This document shows, piece after piece, positions 24,021-35,701 of a stretch of DNA of 64,000 bases. The notes below the pieces were generated by a model. That model searched no databases, had not been told where the DNA came from, and saw only the letters and a list, made by a program, of their open reading frames with translations. Source of the stretch: Macrophomina tecta (Eukaryota; Ascomycota; Dothideomycetes; Botryosphaeriales; Botryosphaeriaceae); NCBI GenBank assembly GCA_024180945.1, contig JAKSGN010000038.1, positions 806,001 through 870,000 of the forward strand, in the 5' to 3' direction. Each line of letters begins with the position of its first letter. Position 1 is the first letter of the stretch. Made by a program: the position numbers and the translations under genes.

Positions 24021-24487
24021 TTAGAAGCCGGGAGGATTAAGACGTTGCGATACCCGCGTCCACTTGGGAAGCTCTGCACAGCCATGTCAGCGAACAGTGG
24101 CACCGAATTGGAGCGGAGTAGGATGAAGCGTACTGTGGAGTCCTTTCCTGTACTTCTTCTCGTACCGATCGAAGACTGTGTACTTGTCCTTGGCCAGCAT
24201 CTCCTGCTCAGTGGGCATTTCCTCCTTCCAGCGGTCTAGCTTCTTGGTTGAAACACCCTGTTTCGCCAGAGCCTTGTCCAGGGTGGCGACAACGGAGTCG
24301 ACATGCTGCAGGCGGGCCCGGTGCCGTGCCTTCTGGGGCCGCGACATGCGCCATGGGATTTTCCTGAGGTGATGGTGTGGTGTCAGTGACGTGGCGCACC
24401 AATGGGGGTGCCCGAGGCAGGGCGCAGCTATGCGTACCAGAGGAGGCCTCCAGAGAGGGGCGCGGAAGGTCTGAAGGCGCCGAACAT
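24021..24487 (-). CDS. MRPL31: Mitochondrial large-subunit ribosomal protein mL60 (MRPL31)
   Basis: Structural protein of the mitochondrial 54S large ribosomal subunit, specific to fungi and their relatives. Three exons: 24487-24438, 24363-24134 and 24073-24021; introns of 74 and 60 bp. They join to 110 aa starting MFGAFRPSAPLSGGLLWKIP, then RMSRPQKARHRARLQHVDSV, RWKEEMPTEQEMLAKDKYT, and ending LPKWTRVSQRLNPPGF. The first exon is only 50 bp and the last 53 bp. The basic N-terminus is the expected matrix-targeting and rRNA-binding region. Splice borders are supported by canonical GT-AG ends and by the family-typical sequence across both joints. Length fits the family. Identification is strong. 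Confidence 0.93.
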
Positions 24488-24669
24488 GGTGTGTGTGAGG
24501 TGCGAAGGCGACGACGGCGAGCTGGGAGACGCGCGCAATTGAGGCGGCGGCTCGGAACTTTTGGGTTCGCTCACCGCCCGGTCGCGGCAGAACGTGGGTG
24601 ACATTGACGTTGAGGCACTTGGCGGCAACGACTTTGGTCTTACCTCATTAGACAACACTTCTACGAACT

Positions 24670-26296
24670 TTAATTCTTCCCTTTGCTACGTTCTATAGGC
24701 TCTACCTTGCCTTCCATGCACTTCTCCTCTTCTGTTTCGATATCGCTCTTTTTCTCAAAGACATCGGAAATTTCCTCAAGCGGGCGGGTTTTAGCTCTGG
24801 AGTCATCATTTGCCAGCAGAAGGCGGAAATGCTGGAAATAAACTCACCTTCGTCTTCGAAAACTGACCAAACTGTCGCGAGGACGACAACCAGCCAGAAG
24901 CAATACACGATGTAATATTTCCAACCCAGCTTCTCGAGGCTGACGCGGTTAACGAACTGGTGAAAGAAGGACGCGCCCTTGATCGAGCCCATCAGCAGCG
25001 CAAGGCCCTTGGCGCGGATGCCGAACGGCAGGATTTCGACCGGGTAGGCGACGGCCAGTGGGTCCCAGCACACGTTGTAGGACATCAGGAAGAAGATTAT
25101 AATGCACGCCAGAACACCAGCCCTAGCGGCTTCGGATCCCGTCCAGGCCACCATGCTCGCCAGCATGCACGCGCTCGACGCGAGGAACAGCGGCCGCCGC
25201 CCGACCCGATGCACCAGGCTGGCGCCCGTCACGGCCACGATCAAGTTCCAGATCTGGATCATGCCGTTGCTCAGCGTGATGCGCCCCTGCGAGCCAATCC
25301 CGATCGTGCGCAGCAGCGGCACCAGGAAGTACGACACTAGGCCCGTACCGGACCACGGCGGGAAGAAGACGCAGCAGAGCACCAGCAGCGTGCGGTTGCG
25401 GTTGGCCTTGGTCGCGACCAGCTCGCGCCACGACTGCTGCCACCCTTCGAGCTGGAGCCGCATCGTCTCGCGGATCTCGGCGAACTCGGCCGCCACGGTG
25501 GCGGATTCTCGGTCCCCATTGGTGTGGTATTCCATCAGGATCTTGCGAGTCTCCTCGTGCCGGTCGTTCCCCATCGGCCATCTCGGGCTCTCCGGCAGCA
25601 GCCAGACGGTGGACATGTAGATGGCGGCCGGCAGCGCTTGCAGGAGGGCGGGGAGACGCCATGGCCAGCTCGACTCTAGGAGGTATGTGCCATGGTTCGT
25701 CCACCCCGCGATGATGGACCCGGCGTACCAGAGCGTGTTGTCGAGGGAGGTGAAGGTGGCGCCTGAGTCGGGATGGGCGAGCTCGGCGACCATGAGAGGT
25801 GCTGAGCCCGACACGATTGTGATGCCCAACCCAATCATGAAGCGTGACACGAGGAACATGGTAAGTAGAGCTCACTCTCTTAACATGTGGAACAGGCGGG
25901 TGCCCATGGGCTCGTACTGTTCATGCTTGCTGTTTGCAAAGCAGCCGCCAGGATCATGATCAAGTCGCCCATCGTCATGGCATAACGCCTGCCGTTGTGA
26001 TCTGAGATGAACGCTGCCGGTATGGCACCGAACACGGCACCGAGGGGCAAGATGGCATTCATGATTCCCAGCAGAGATCCTTGTGGATTGTGAAAATCTG
26101 GAGCGGGTAAGCTAAACTCCTGCGAGGTGACGAGGGCGCTTCGCTCACACTCTACCCATTTGTCCACGTCCTAGATGCCATTCATCATGGAGCTGTCGTA
26201 ACCCATCATAGCACTGCATATTAGAGCTCCGGGAACGAGAAGAGCGCACGTCCTCAACAGATCGGCGTTTTGATGAAGACGAATCTTTGCTTTCAT
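24670..26296 (-). pseudogene. MFS sugar transporter (lactose permease/hexose type) with in-frame TAG at codon 42
   Basis: Twelve-helix sugar porter of the plasma membrane. Exons 26296-26149, 26097-25918, 25870-24848 and 24794-24670 join in frame to 492 codons, a normal family length. Seen motifs: start MKAKIRLHQNADLL, first helix ending MMGYDSSMMNGI, then WVEYFHNPQGSLLG, SDHNGRRYAM (loop 2-3), LPESPRWPMGND, HRVGRRPLFL, FGIRAKGLAL, and KTRPLEEISDVFE near the end. Codon 42 (26173-26171) is TAG, immediately after MMNGI, where the family normally has Gln (CAG). No alternative splice removes it while keeping the conserved GYD motif. The remaining sequence is undamaged, so inactivation would be recent, or readthrough or sequence error is possible. 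A GH3 beta-glucosidase relic lies just upstream, suggesting cellobiose or other beta-glucoside uptake as the former role. Confidence 0.85.
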
Positions 26297-27077
26297 GATG
26301 GCGGCTGTGCTCCTGATCACGGTATGGATTAAGGGTAATACGAAAGGAAAGGTAGAGCTGCAAAGGGAAGGGGCGAGAAGTTTATAGACCTGGCTGTTCC
26401 ATGCTCGTTAACGAAATGCGAAGATGCGTGACGCCACAGGTCGATGGGGCCCCAACTGATCGTAGGGGAGAGAAAGCCTCAATGGACCTTGAAAAGATGC
26501 GAGAGATCTACTGGTCGATGCTCGACCACGCGAGCCAGCCTTGGGGTCTACCGCTCTTCGATTGAGGTGCCGATATACCCCGACGCCATTTTGGCGCCAT
26601 TCCCTGCTACTTTTGTTACTGCGAGTAGCAGGTGCTAATCTGGGAATGAAAGCACTCGGTACATGATCCTCGCAGCAATGCCGAGATAATTCATAAACTA
26701 TTTTTTGAGGGACTCCCACGCTGTCAGACCTTAATTTAATGAGATGCTACTTTGTCCCCTGCGGATCGTTCTCTGCCTCTTTCGCACGCATTTTCATAAA
26801 AGTATCAAAGTCCCCTACATCTCATCTCCATGGGCCGCAATCAAGGAGCGGTACCCAAATTCTCAATATTGCTCCAGCGTAAATGTCGACCGATGGTATG
26901 CTCGTCTGTGGTTGGCCACTTGCCTATTTCTAAGATTAGCCTGGCCTGATATAACGGAAGCGTACTCATCCCAAGAACCTGTTCAAAACCGAGTATCAGG
27001 AAGTCACGCAATACATGCTCGTAGAGCATCTACCCGAAATGCTGGTCGACTAATCTGACTTCTGCACCTCAATCGAA
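26297..27077. other. Intergenic, likely former promoter region
   Basis: About 780 bp between the start of the sugar-transporter gene and the recognisable GH3 relic. More AT-rich than the flanking genes. No domain recognised on either strand; the missing N-terminal half of the GH3 gene could not be found here. Confidence 0.45.
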
Positions 27078-28244
27078 TTCACTTTCCAGGCTGAGCACAC
27101 AGAATCGTTCCAGCTTAGCCTGTGCGCACCGAGGAGGACTCAGTGCTATTTCAACGATGAGTGCATTCCCGACGTCGCTCGTGACCTTAAAATCTCTACA
27201 GAAGACTACCTCTCCAACCGGTCCAGGCTGGAGGCGAGGATGACGCGGCCTCTTACCGTTCAAGCTGGCAGGGTGCACCGCTTTACAATCCTCAGCTGGT
27301 TTTGAAAGCGCAAACTACAAAATGTCAACCACGAATTCTTTATTCAAGGCTGTTGATTTGGACTTGCTCCCGTCGATGAAGACGAATCTGAGCTAGAAGC
27401 AGCTAATGTTGCTGCCAAGTCTGCCAAGTCTGCGAAAACTGCCATCATTATGATTGGCACCGGTTCGGAATGGGAATCTGAAGGATTCGATCGTGGCAGC
27501 TTGGAGTTTCCGCGGCGCCAGAACTGCATGATTTCGACGGTGGCAGAGTTCTGCCTGGGCCGACTCATTGTCGTCGTGAATGCGGGGTCAGCTGTCAACA
27601 CGAGCCTCTGCATCGACATGGTTGACGCCGTCATTCAGGCGTGGCTCCCAGGGATTGAATTTGGCAACGCACTCGTGGATGTATTGAGCGGCGTGTTCTT
27701 CCCATGCGCAAGCCTGCTCACAAGCTTCTCCGACTGCTTGCAACATACGGCCGCCGGACATGTCGGGTCCTTCATGTCGCCATGTAAGGAGATTGTGTAC
27801 CGAAAGGGAAGAAACGTCCCGTACAGGAATTTTGGCTCTAGAGGAACCAGCCAGAGATGACCGAGATTTGCCTTCGGCCACGGGCAATCCTACACCTCCT
27901 TCGAGTACTCTACTTCTTACCCAGTAGTCACAGCTGGAGAGCCGACGTCTGACTTGGAAGTTCACCTCAAGGTAATTGTCAAAAATTTTGGCCAGAGAAC
28001 AGGGTCAGGGACCATTTCACTCTTTCTGAAACCGCTAAGCGGGCCATATGAGAGCACTGGGGCAGAATTGAAGGCATTTGCGAATACAGGCCCTATAAAG
28101 CCTGGCGCAGAAAAGTTAGTCCCCTTTTGTCTTCAAAGGGAAGCTTTCAGCTTCTGGGATGTCAGTAGCAAATCTTGGAGAGTGGAAAAAGGTCTATACC
28201 AAGTCCTGTTTGCTGGCAGCGAGGGCGTCAGAGATGGGGGATAA
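27078..28244 (+). pseudogene. GH3 beta-glucosidase relic (C-terminal half)
   Basis: One reading frame from 27078 to 28244 reads as the C-terminal half of a fungal GH3 beta-glucosidase, interrupted by TGA at 27303, 27354 and 27858. Order: a PA14-like stretch (FTFQAEHTES...VQAGRVHRFTI), FGLAPVDEDESELEAANVAA, then the C-terminal alpha/beta sandwich IIMIGTGSEWESEGFDRGSL, EFPRRQNCMIS, VVVNAGSAVNTS, VDAVIQAWLPGIEFGNALVD, then FAFGHGQSYTSFEYSTSYP leading into a fibronectin-III-like domain (VHLKVIVKNFGQRTGSG). The N-terminal TIM barrel with the nucleophile Asp is not recognisable upstream. All three stops are TGA and lie in an otherwise continuous frame, compatible with CGA to TGA transitions. Family call is strong; the gene is dead. 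Confidence 0.85.
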
Positions 28245-29613
28245 CTAGAAAAGGTGGAAATCTCCTTACTTTCTGGGTTCAACTGGCATGGTATGTAGGT
28301 ACAAAAAGTGCAAGCCAAGATTCCGCTGTGACGCATTCTTCGCGGTTTCTTGCTTTCATCCGGGTGTATTCATAGGAATAAATTGAATAATCTAGATTTA
28401 CTTCTACTCTGTCATATCAAGCCTGTTCCTGGCATCACAGTGGCAAGCTTACTATCTTGATAGGCTAGATTCACAGTTCTTGGTTGAATGTACCTCTCCG
28501 TAGTGATGAACGAGTGTCCAAAATGGCGGAACCCCCTAAAGTACATATATATGCCATTAGCCACATAGCTAGACATTCAATCAAGGCAACTTTCTCAACA
28601 ATCCCAAGACACTGCATAGTGATAAACCCAGCATTTTGGTCGAGTTCGCTGGACTCTCCCAGGAGAGAAAGTACTGTTGGAAAATGACTAATTGGCAGCC
28701 TTGATTCAACTAATAAAGATAAGTTCCCATAGATTTGGCATATCTAGTAGAGGGAGGCCGTACGGGCTTTCCTTATACCTATTCTACCTACTAGGGTAAA
28801 ACGGGTATGTAACTTGCTTACCTGCTGAGACAGGTGTGCAACGAGTATAAGACATAACTGAATCCAAAACACTACTGAATCAAATATTCCAACAAGTACG
28901 GAAGACCATGCCATAATCAGATCGCCATTTGTCCTAATATTTCTGGCCGCTTGGACAGTTGGGAGCCGATGAGTAGCTGGATCGGACGGCCGGAAGCCTG
29001 TCTGTCTGTGGCTACTCCTGGCGATTTCGCTGAGGATATTGTCCTCGAGCCTCGCAAGGCGATCAAGGATGAGGAGAGACGCTCGGTCCACCCTATGCTC
29101 GTAAGCACGAGCATATTGCTAGAATGCTGTAGCTTACTTAGCCAGCTCGGTTTCTGGACAGTTGCAGTCGGTGCCGGCACTGGCGCAAAAACCACATTTG
29201 GGGCGGCGGCCATTGCGGCATCGCGATTTCCTATCAGAAGGACATTAATGCTCCTGGATTCTTGCTGCGTCTCGTTCCGACTCCAGTGGGGGTTTGCATC
29301 TGATCCGAGGAATCCGCAAAAGCTCTAGAAATGCCCCGCGTGGGCACACGACACGCTTACATACAGAACGAGCCTGTATACCGACGTAGACCCGTGCAGC
29401 TGCGTGGGTTGTAAGCCCGCCGGATTTTTGGCTGATTTGGCTGTGCCGTTTGGTGGGTTCTCGGATCCCGCCAAGAGTCCAGACGACTCGGTACCTACGT
29501 ATGTCACCCGGCGGGCGGGCATCGGCGCCACCCCAGAGCTCCCGCTTGGCAACACATCCACCGCCGCTCACCCCTGCAGCGCGGAGCTCTGCCCTCGACG
29601 AAGCCCGCTCACC
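28245..29613. other. Intergenic, AT-rich then promoter of TRS20
   Basis: 28245-28950 is AT-rich without coding signal. On the minus strand at 29213-28744 two overlapping frames give protein-like pieces (LLILDRLARLEDNILSEIAR), possibly a degenerate regulator, but they do not join cleanly and no family is secure. The last 250 bp before 29614 are the likely TRS20 promoter. Confidence 0.4.
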
Positions 29614-30193
29614 ATGTCCTACTACTTCGCCATCGTCGGCACTCGGGATAATCCCCTGTTCGAGCACGAGTTCGGCACTTCCAGGGGGGGCGGCGACGGC
29701 ATTGCGCGGTTCAGGGACGACGCACGCCACATGAACCAGTTCATCGTGCACAGCAGCCTGGACATCGTCGAGGAGGTGCAGTGGGGGACCGGCCAGATGT
29801 ACGCGTCCTTGGGCTCCTCGTCACCGGACCGCAATGTGGACTAACGCGCAGACGGCCAGGTACCTCAAGCACATCGACCGCTTCCACAACAACTACATCT
29901 CGTGCTTCCTTACTGCTGGAAACATCAAATTCCTGCTCCTCACGTCCCCGAACCCCGACAACCCCCGCTCCTCTGCTGCCTCCATGTCCTCGGTGCGCAG
30001 CTCCGCCTACCCTTCGTCAAGCGCGTACAACCCGACGGCACCCGCCGCCGAGGAGGCCATCAAGAACTTCTTCATGGAGGTCTACGACAGTTGGGTCAAG
30101 ACGATCATGAACCCCTTCTACTCGCTCAATCAGCCCGTCAAAAGCCCAGTGTTCAGGTCGAGAGTGGCTGCCGCGGCGAAGAAGTACTTGTGA
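29614..30193 (+). CDS. TRS20: TRAPP complex subunit Trs20 / sedlin
   Basis: Small core subunit of the TRAPP tethering complexes that act on Rab GTPases in ER-Golgi and autophagic traffic. Exons 29614-29798 and 29860-30193, with a 61-bp intron carrying a CTAAC branch site; 172 aa. Start MSYYFAIVGTRDNPLFEHEF is the longin-fold first strand of sedlin. NQFIVHSSLDIVEEVQW and YLKHIDRFHNNYISCFLTAG follow, then GNIKFLLLTS, and the C-terminal helix IKNFFMEVYDSWVKTIMNPF. An insert of about 35 Ser/Pro/Ala residues lies between LLLTS and AEEAIKNFF; such low-complexity inserts are common in filamentous fungi. Identification is firm. Confidence 0.95.
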
Positions 30194-30995
30194 GGCGTGT
30201 GACGGGACAGGAAGGTATTCATGGCTGCGAAGCGTTGTCGCGCGCTGAAATGGCCGGCAGAATGGGCATGCCCCAGGGCGACCTCCGCGGTGCCGACTGG
30301 CCAGAATGTTGCGCCCGCAGCCACGAGAGAAAAGATACCCGGCGGCACTTGAGCCCAGAGGCAGTTGTGCCCGACAATGATGGCAGCCTCGGTTCAAGTA
30401 CGCGCCACAATTCGGTGACGAGGCATTACGCGGGGTGAAGAGCTCGGGGGTCCCAAGAGGCTCGGTCTTTAGGCTTCGAAATGCACACATACTATTTTGG
30501 CCCAGAGTGCGGAGGCCGCACTGCTGCTGCGTTGCGGCGCTAATCGTTGGTCAAACGTGTTGTCAGTTGCTACCGTGTGCGTTCGAAAGCGGAATGCACG
30601 CAGTCCATTGTGCGTTGTAATGGATGCTCCGCTCTCCGTAACACACCAGTTCGTTTGGTGTTCTAACGACGCGTACGCCGAAAGCCGCGCCACGAGTCGG
30701 CCTGTGGCGAAAGGCGGAGCGCACCAATCAGCGGGGGAGCGGAGAGGCGCGTCCCACCTCCACCGCTAGGCAACAGGATAATGCACCGGCTGCCTTCTCG
30801 CGCCGCAACCACCCTTTGCCGGCGCCTAGTCAACCGCTCCTCTAAATATTCTTGACACCCACCCTTGCACCTATTGCGCTGCATGACTCCACCTTCCACC
30901 TAACTCCAATGCTGCTATCGTGCCGTGCAGTGGCGTAAGAGGGACTTTTGCCGCGCTCACCCACCCCGACACCTCGCTTCAGCGATCAAGCGAAC
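30194..30995. promoter_or_regulatory. Intergenic with promoter of the HeLo-kinase-protease gene
   Basis: 802 bp. A CCAAT motif occurs in GCACCAATCAGCGGG (about 30720-30734) and a TAAATATT AT-box about 30843-30850, both within 280 bp of the start codon. No gene seen. Confidence 0.4.
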
Positions 30996-33900
30996 ATGGC
31001 CGCCTTTGCCCATCTCCCGCGCCGCCTGACAAAGCTGTATTCCGATACGAAGCAGGACATCAACGCTGAACAGGCGAAACTGGAGAACGTGCCCGAGCTG
31101 AACGCCCTGCACCGGCGCTTCCGCATCCAACGGGATCGCCTCATCGCCTGGGGCCTGGAATGGAGCGACAACAGTTCTGCTGCTTCGCAAGGCAGCATAG
31201 ACGAGTCTGTCGCCCAAGCCGGCCTGACCGAGACTGTCACGAGCGTTCTTGGCACTATCCAGGACATCCTCGATGAAGCTGACGGCTTCAAAAACTCAAG
31301 TGATCACGCTGCCTCGGACAGCAAAGCTGAGAAGAGCTGGGCCAAATCACCAACCCCACGCACCTGGACACCCGCCGACAAATCTCGCTATGAAGACCTT
31401 GCCCGCGATCTCACCACTTCCATAGACACCCTCTATGACCTTTCCAGAGCAAGGAGGATCTCGACCGGTGGGCCCTCTCCCCATGAGCCTAAGCCCCATT
31501 TGGTCAAGTCGGAGTCTCTTCCCTCCACCCCATTCAAAGCACCCTTCTTAGACGACGACTACAGCGAATCCTCTCTCACCCTCGTGAGTCCGCCAACTAT
31601 ATCGGCCTCGCCCATGCTTGAGGCTGAGCCCATCCCGAGGATCGATCCCTCTTCCTTGGTTCTCCCTGAAGAGGAACCTCCGCCATATGAAAGTATAGGC
31701 GTTCCATCCTGCACTCGTCTCATCGGCCATCTTCGCCAGAGCCAACCCTCAGCCAATCCCTGGAGGTTTGACACAGGTGAAGTTACCACAACACCTGTCC
31801 TCATCGAATATGCCGGCTTTGACCCTGTTTACCGGATGACCGGTGTCCCGCCACCCCTGGCGCGGCTTGAAAGCATTCTCGATGTTCTCTCTCGCGGTGT
31901 AGGGCGTTTTGGAGATGGCCCTGGTGCTCCTGCATTCGGTACTCTGAAATGCCTTGGCTATTTCGAGGACCAGAATCAACCACGATTTGGACTTGTCTTT
32001 GAACTTCCCAGCTTTGTCAGCCCTGGAGTCACCCGGCCACTGAGACCCGCTGAGTTCCAAGCAATGCGCCCAGTAACTCTTCTCAGTATATTGCAATCTA
32101 GTGCGAAGAGCAATGTTGCTGTGCCGAATATTCCAGCTCTTGAGAAGCGCTTCCGTGTAGCTCTGAACTTGGTGCTTTCGTTCAGTAAGCTCCATGCCAG
32201 TGGCTTCCTTCACAAGGACGTCAACAGCAGCAATGTGCTTCTCTTTCGCAAACCAAAACCGCAAGGTCATTCTGCGAATTCCAAGCAGCCTCAGTACGAG
32301 TTGCAGTCTCCTTATATCTGTTCCTTTGATCTCTTTTCCGAATTCAACGTCGAGATCCAGTCATCCGGTACGAATATATATCGACACCCGCATGATCCGA
32401 GCACACAGCTTCCAGCACAGTCCGCATACTGCACGGCTTTTGATATGTATGGGCTTGCATTGATCCTACTTGAAATTGGCTTGTGGATCCCTCTTTCCGA
32501 CATCTTCAAGGCAAAATATACCCTCGCCGACTTCAAGATCCGTCTCGAGGACATCTGGATCAGGAGGCTTGCAGGCAAATGCGGTACGGCCTACATGCAA
32601 GCGGTGCGGGAATGCCTTTCGGCTGCAGACCGAACCCTCTCCAGCACGGACGTCAAAGTGGTCTATGACCGCGTATTAGGAAGACTCCACAGATGCGCTC
32701 TCCTGGATGATGCAGACCCCTATCCGTTTGATCTGAGGCACCACGCAGCAACTGCACCTTCTCCAAGTGCAAGTCTCCTGAAGCGGTCCCAGGATCACGG
32801 TTCAGGCCACAAGCGAGCGAAACTCCAGAAACGAAATGCCCCGGAAATCACCGAGCGTCTTGGTCATGAACCCAGCAAATCTGTATCAAGTCCTCCTGGG
32901 GCTGGTTCCGAAGGCAATGAGTTGCATTCCTGGTTGGGATACTCGGATACTCATGAATCAGGTCTTGGTGGGCGTCATACTGATCGTACTTCCAAACATC
33001 ATAAGCGTGACGACAATGGACCTACCAGGGCAAGAGCGGCTTCAGAACCCACACCCGCAGACAGCATAGTAGATGCCGCAAGAACAATTCAACGTGCATG
33101 GCGTAATTCGCGAGGCAAGGTGGCCTTTCGAGAGTATAGGCGAAAGGTTGTCATCATCCAGAATCAATGGCGCCAGCGGAAGGCGCAAAGGCCCCCAAGC
33201 CCTCGCACAGAGCAACCACAGATCCTACAACGAGCTGTCACGGACTTTTACCCCAGTCCTACCATTACTATTGACGAGATGCATGTACGAACTTCCATCA
33301 AATTGAAGCAACAAAAGTCTGCAACGAAGCGGAAGCTGCTCGTCCAACCTCTTTGGAAGCCCACTCCAATTATAGCCGCCGAATGGGATCAGACCATCCT
33401 TCCACGCCTTATGCGCATCTGCGAGAAAGCCCTGCGAGACTCGCCCGAGAGTTCCAGTATTGACCTATTTGGTATTGGACCATCTCCTTCGGATGCCAAA
33501 GCTACTATCGTTGTCACTTGTGCCAGCACGGCCAAGGTGAAAGCCGCTTTGGCAAAGAGGTTCAACTACGACCGCGCTTTGTTTGATCTGAAAGTGCACA
33601 AGGGGAGGATCAAGCGGTCGAAGTTGACGAGGTCGACGCGGAGACGCAGAGCACCTTTCCGATCAATGATGGATGAGGATGAGGTGCCGGCGTTGAATGG
33701 GTGCTTCCAACAGCGTCCAGTCTGTGGTGCTTCGATCGGAGCATACAACGGCGAACACCTACCTCCAGTCTCGTATGGAGGAGTCGTGCTTGTCGATGAT
33801 GAGCCCTTCGGGATGAGCGTTCACCACATGTTGGACGCGCCAAGTGAGGACGAGAGCGAATATGATGACGACTATTCAGATGTTGAGTAAGTATTCTCTT

Positions 33901-35230
33901 TGGGGAATTCAGTATACACATTCTAGAGGCCCCCTGTTTGCACTCTGTGCACACCGACCCCTTGGTGGATATGTCTTCCTCGGTAACTACCTCACTTGTT
34001 GATAGCCCACACTATACATTAATGACTTTAGCTAACGCTGGAATCCAGAAGTGAAGAGATCCTGCGGTCTAGCGCCAGGATGAACAGCTATCCCTGGATA
34101 TCGCAGATAGGATCCCAGCCCGGGTTGCAGGACCTTCCAGATACACCAGAAGCCTTCGAGATTTCGGATGACGAAGACTTTGATGACGACGCTAGCTACA
34201 TATATGACTCCGGCGACGAGGCATATTCTGATTCAGAGAGCGAAGATACATCGTCCGAACCCGGCGACATCCCAGGCATCGATGCGGGCGACGGCGATGA
34301 GATTCTCATTACTCAGCCCGCCATAGATGACGTTGAGGACGACTTCTTCCCTTGCGAAGAAGACCGTGACGAAGACCATCTCGACTCTCACGAACTTGGT
34401 CACGTCCATGCCTCGTCTGGGATTCGGCGCTGGAACCGGAACGGTGTGGTTCACGAGATCGACTGGTCTCTGCTCAGATTGAAGGAAGAACGTCTCCAGC
34501 CGTACAATCTTGTACAAGGTGGAAAGAGATTCTGCTCCCGTCCAGCAAAGCTTTGTCCGAAACTGGTAGATCCTGTCAGTCGAAGACATTTTAAGCCGGA
34601 AGAGGATGAATATCCATGTCAGGTATGTGCTTTGTTGGCGTTTGGAAGTATGGGGTTGTCGTCTAATTTCCAATAAAGGTAGCTAAAGTAGAGGATCTGG
34701 GTAGTCTTCAAGTTCACAGCCTGGGAAGGACAAGCGGGCTGAAGGGCGGAGTAATTAGTCATACCATGACTGCCGTCAAGATCCATGGTCGCAAATCTTA
34801 TGCCCGGAGCTGGCATGTCAGCGGCGGGTTAGGGGGTGAGTCCAATAGCGGAAGTTCTATCGCTTCAGCGTGCTAATCCTATACCCCAGTCGGCGGCGAC
34901 TCCGGAGCTTGGGTCATTGACAACGAGCAAGGCCGCATTTGTGGACACATACTTGCATGGTGTGACAAAAACCACGTCGCGTACATTTGCCCCATGCAAG
35001 TGCTGTTGGAAGACATCAAACGTACGTTGGGAGCGAAGAAGATTGCTTTGCCTGGGCAAGATGAAGAGGATGAAAGTGAGATGATGCCGGCTCGTGTGAA
35101 AGGAGGGTTTGAGCTACCTGACATCAAACAACTCAACATCAATGATGTCGATGGTGAGATCAGGAGTCGGTTCATGGAAAATCCAAGTAAGATCGAGGTA
35201 GTGCGAGGACGAAGGGGGCAGATGGCTTGA
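30996..35230 (+). CDS. HeLo-like / kinase-like / IQ-motif / trypsin-like protease fusion protein
   Basis: Four exons: 30996-33886, 34049-34622, 34679-34835 and 34890-35230; all joints are GT-AG and in frame, 1320 aa. Residues 1-115 are helical and contain [15 protein letters not shown] (41-55), a HeLo-type signature. About 265-575 is the fungal kinase-like fold seen with HeLo proteins: [21 protein letters not shown] (His406), CSFDLFSEF where DFG would be (Asp445), [10 protein letters not shown], and LEIGLW near 492. The usual VAIK-type Lys is absent (VLIEYA), suggesting a pseudokinase. Two IQ-like motifs lie at 694-732 ([21 protein letters not shown]). From about 910 on is a trypsin-like part: [13 protein letters not shown] (His943/944), a long acidic insert, GRTSGLKGG, and GGDSGAWV with Ser1212 in the classic GDSG box. 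The acidic insert (about 955-1030) could act as a linker. Start is ATG 30996; upstream in-frame TTG was not used. Likely a cytosolic signalling or incompatibility-type protein; role inferred. Confidence 0.85.
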
Positions 35231-35701
35231 AGAACAGCATATTTGATACCCATATTTTTCTTCGATTAGGAATACAGCCATTCGTCTACGATGTTCTTTT
35301 CCCCTATGACAGCCACGTCGACACCGGAAATCGTGCCATGAGAACTCGGCCTATATAAACGTTAATGTGGCCTTCCTCTATAGTGTCTTACGAAAACGGT
35401 AATAGGCCATCATGGTATCAAAATTTTCGCCGATACTCGTATCGCCTTATCTGATGGTACTGATGTCCCACCCTGGCGGCCCAGCCCGGAAAAGATTGGG
35501 GTGCATGCATGCCAAGAACTGGACCTCGGCGACTGCGTCATCACGTCGTCGTCGTAAACATGTGAAGACAAGACCGACTCTCTTTCTCTTCGGCGTCATC
35601 AGACCACGAGGACTGTTAATACAGCATTTGATTTCGCTCAGAGCTCTCCTGCATAATCCTTGAACCTTTACGGGGGTGTCAGTGACTGTCAATTCGCAAC
35701 C
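35231..35701. other. Intergenic, promoter of carrier gene
   Basis: 471 bp between two plus-strand genes. It contains the 3' UTR of the fusion gene and the promoter of the carrier. No further feature seen. Confidence 0.5.

Noticed and set aside
28744..29213. Minus-strand frames with a piece resembling a transcription-factor linker (LLILDRLARLEDNIL)
   Set aside because: The two overlapping frames cannot be joined by splice sites without a stop, and no zinc cluster or other defining motif was found.
30948..30995. Extension of the fusion protein to an upstream in-frame TTG
   Set aside because: TTG is not a normal nuclear start codon; ATG 30996 has a good context and begins the expected helical domain.
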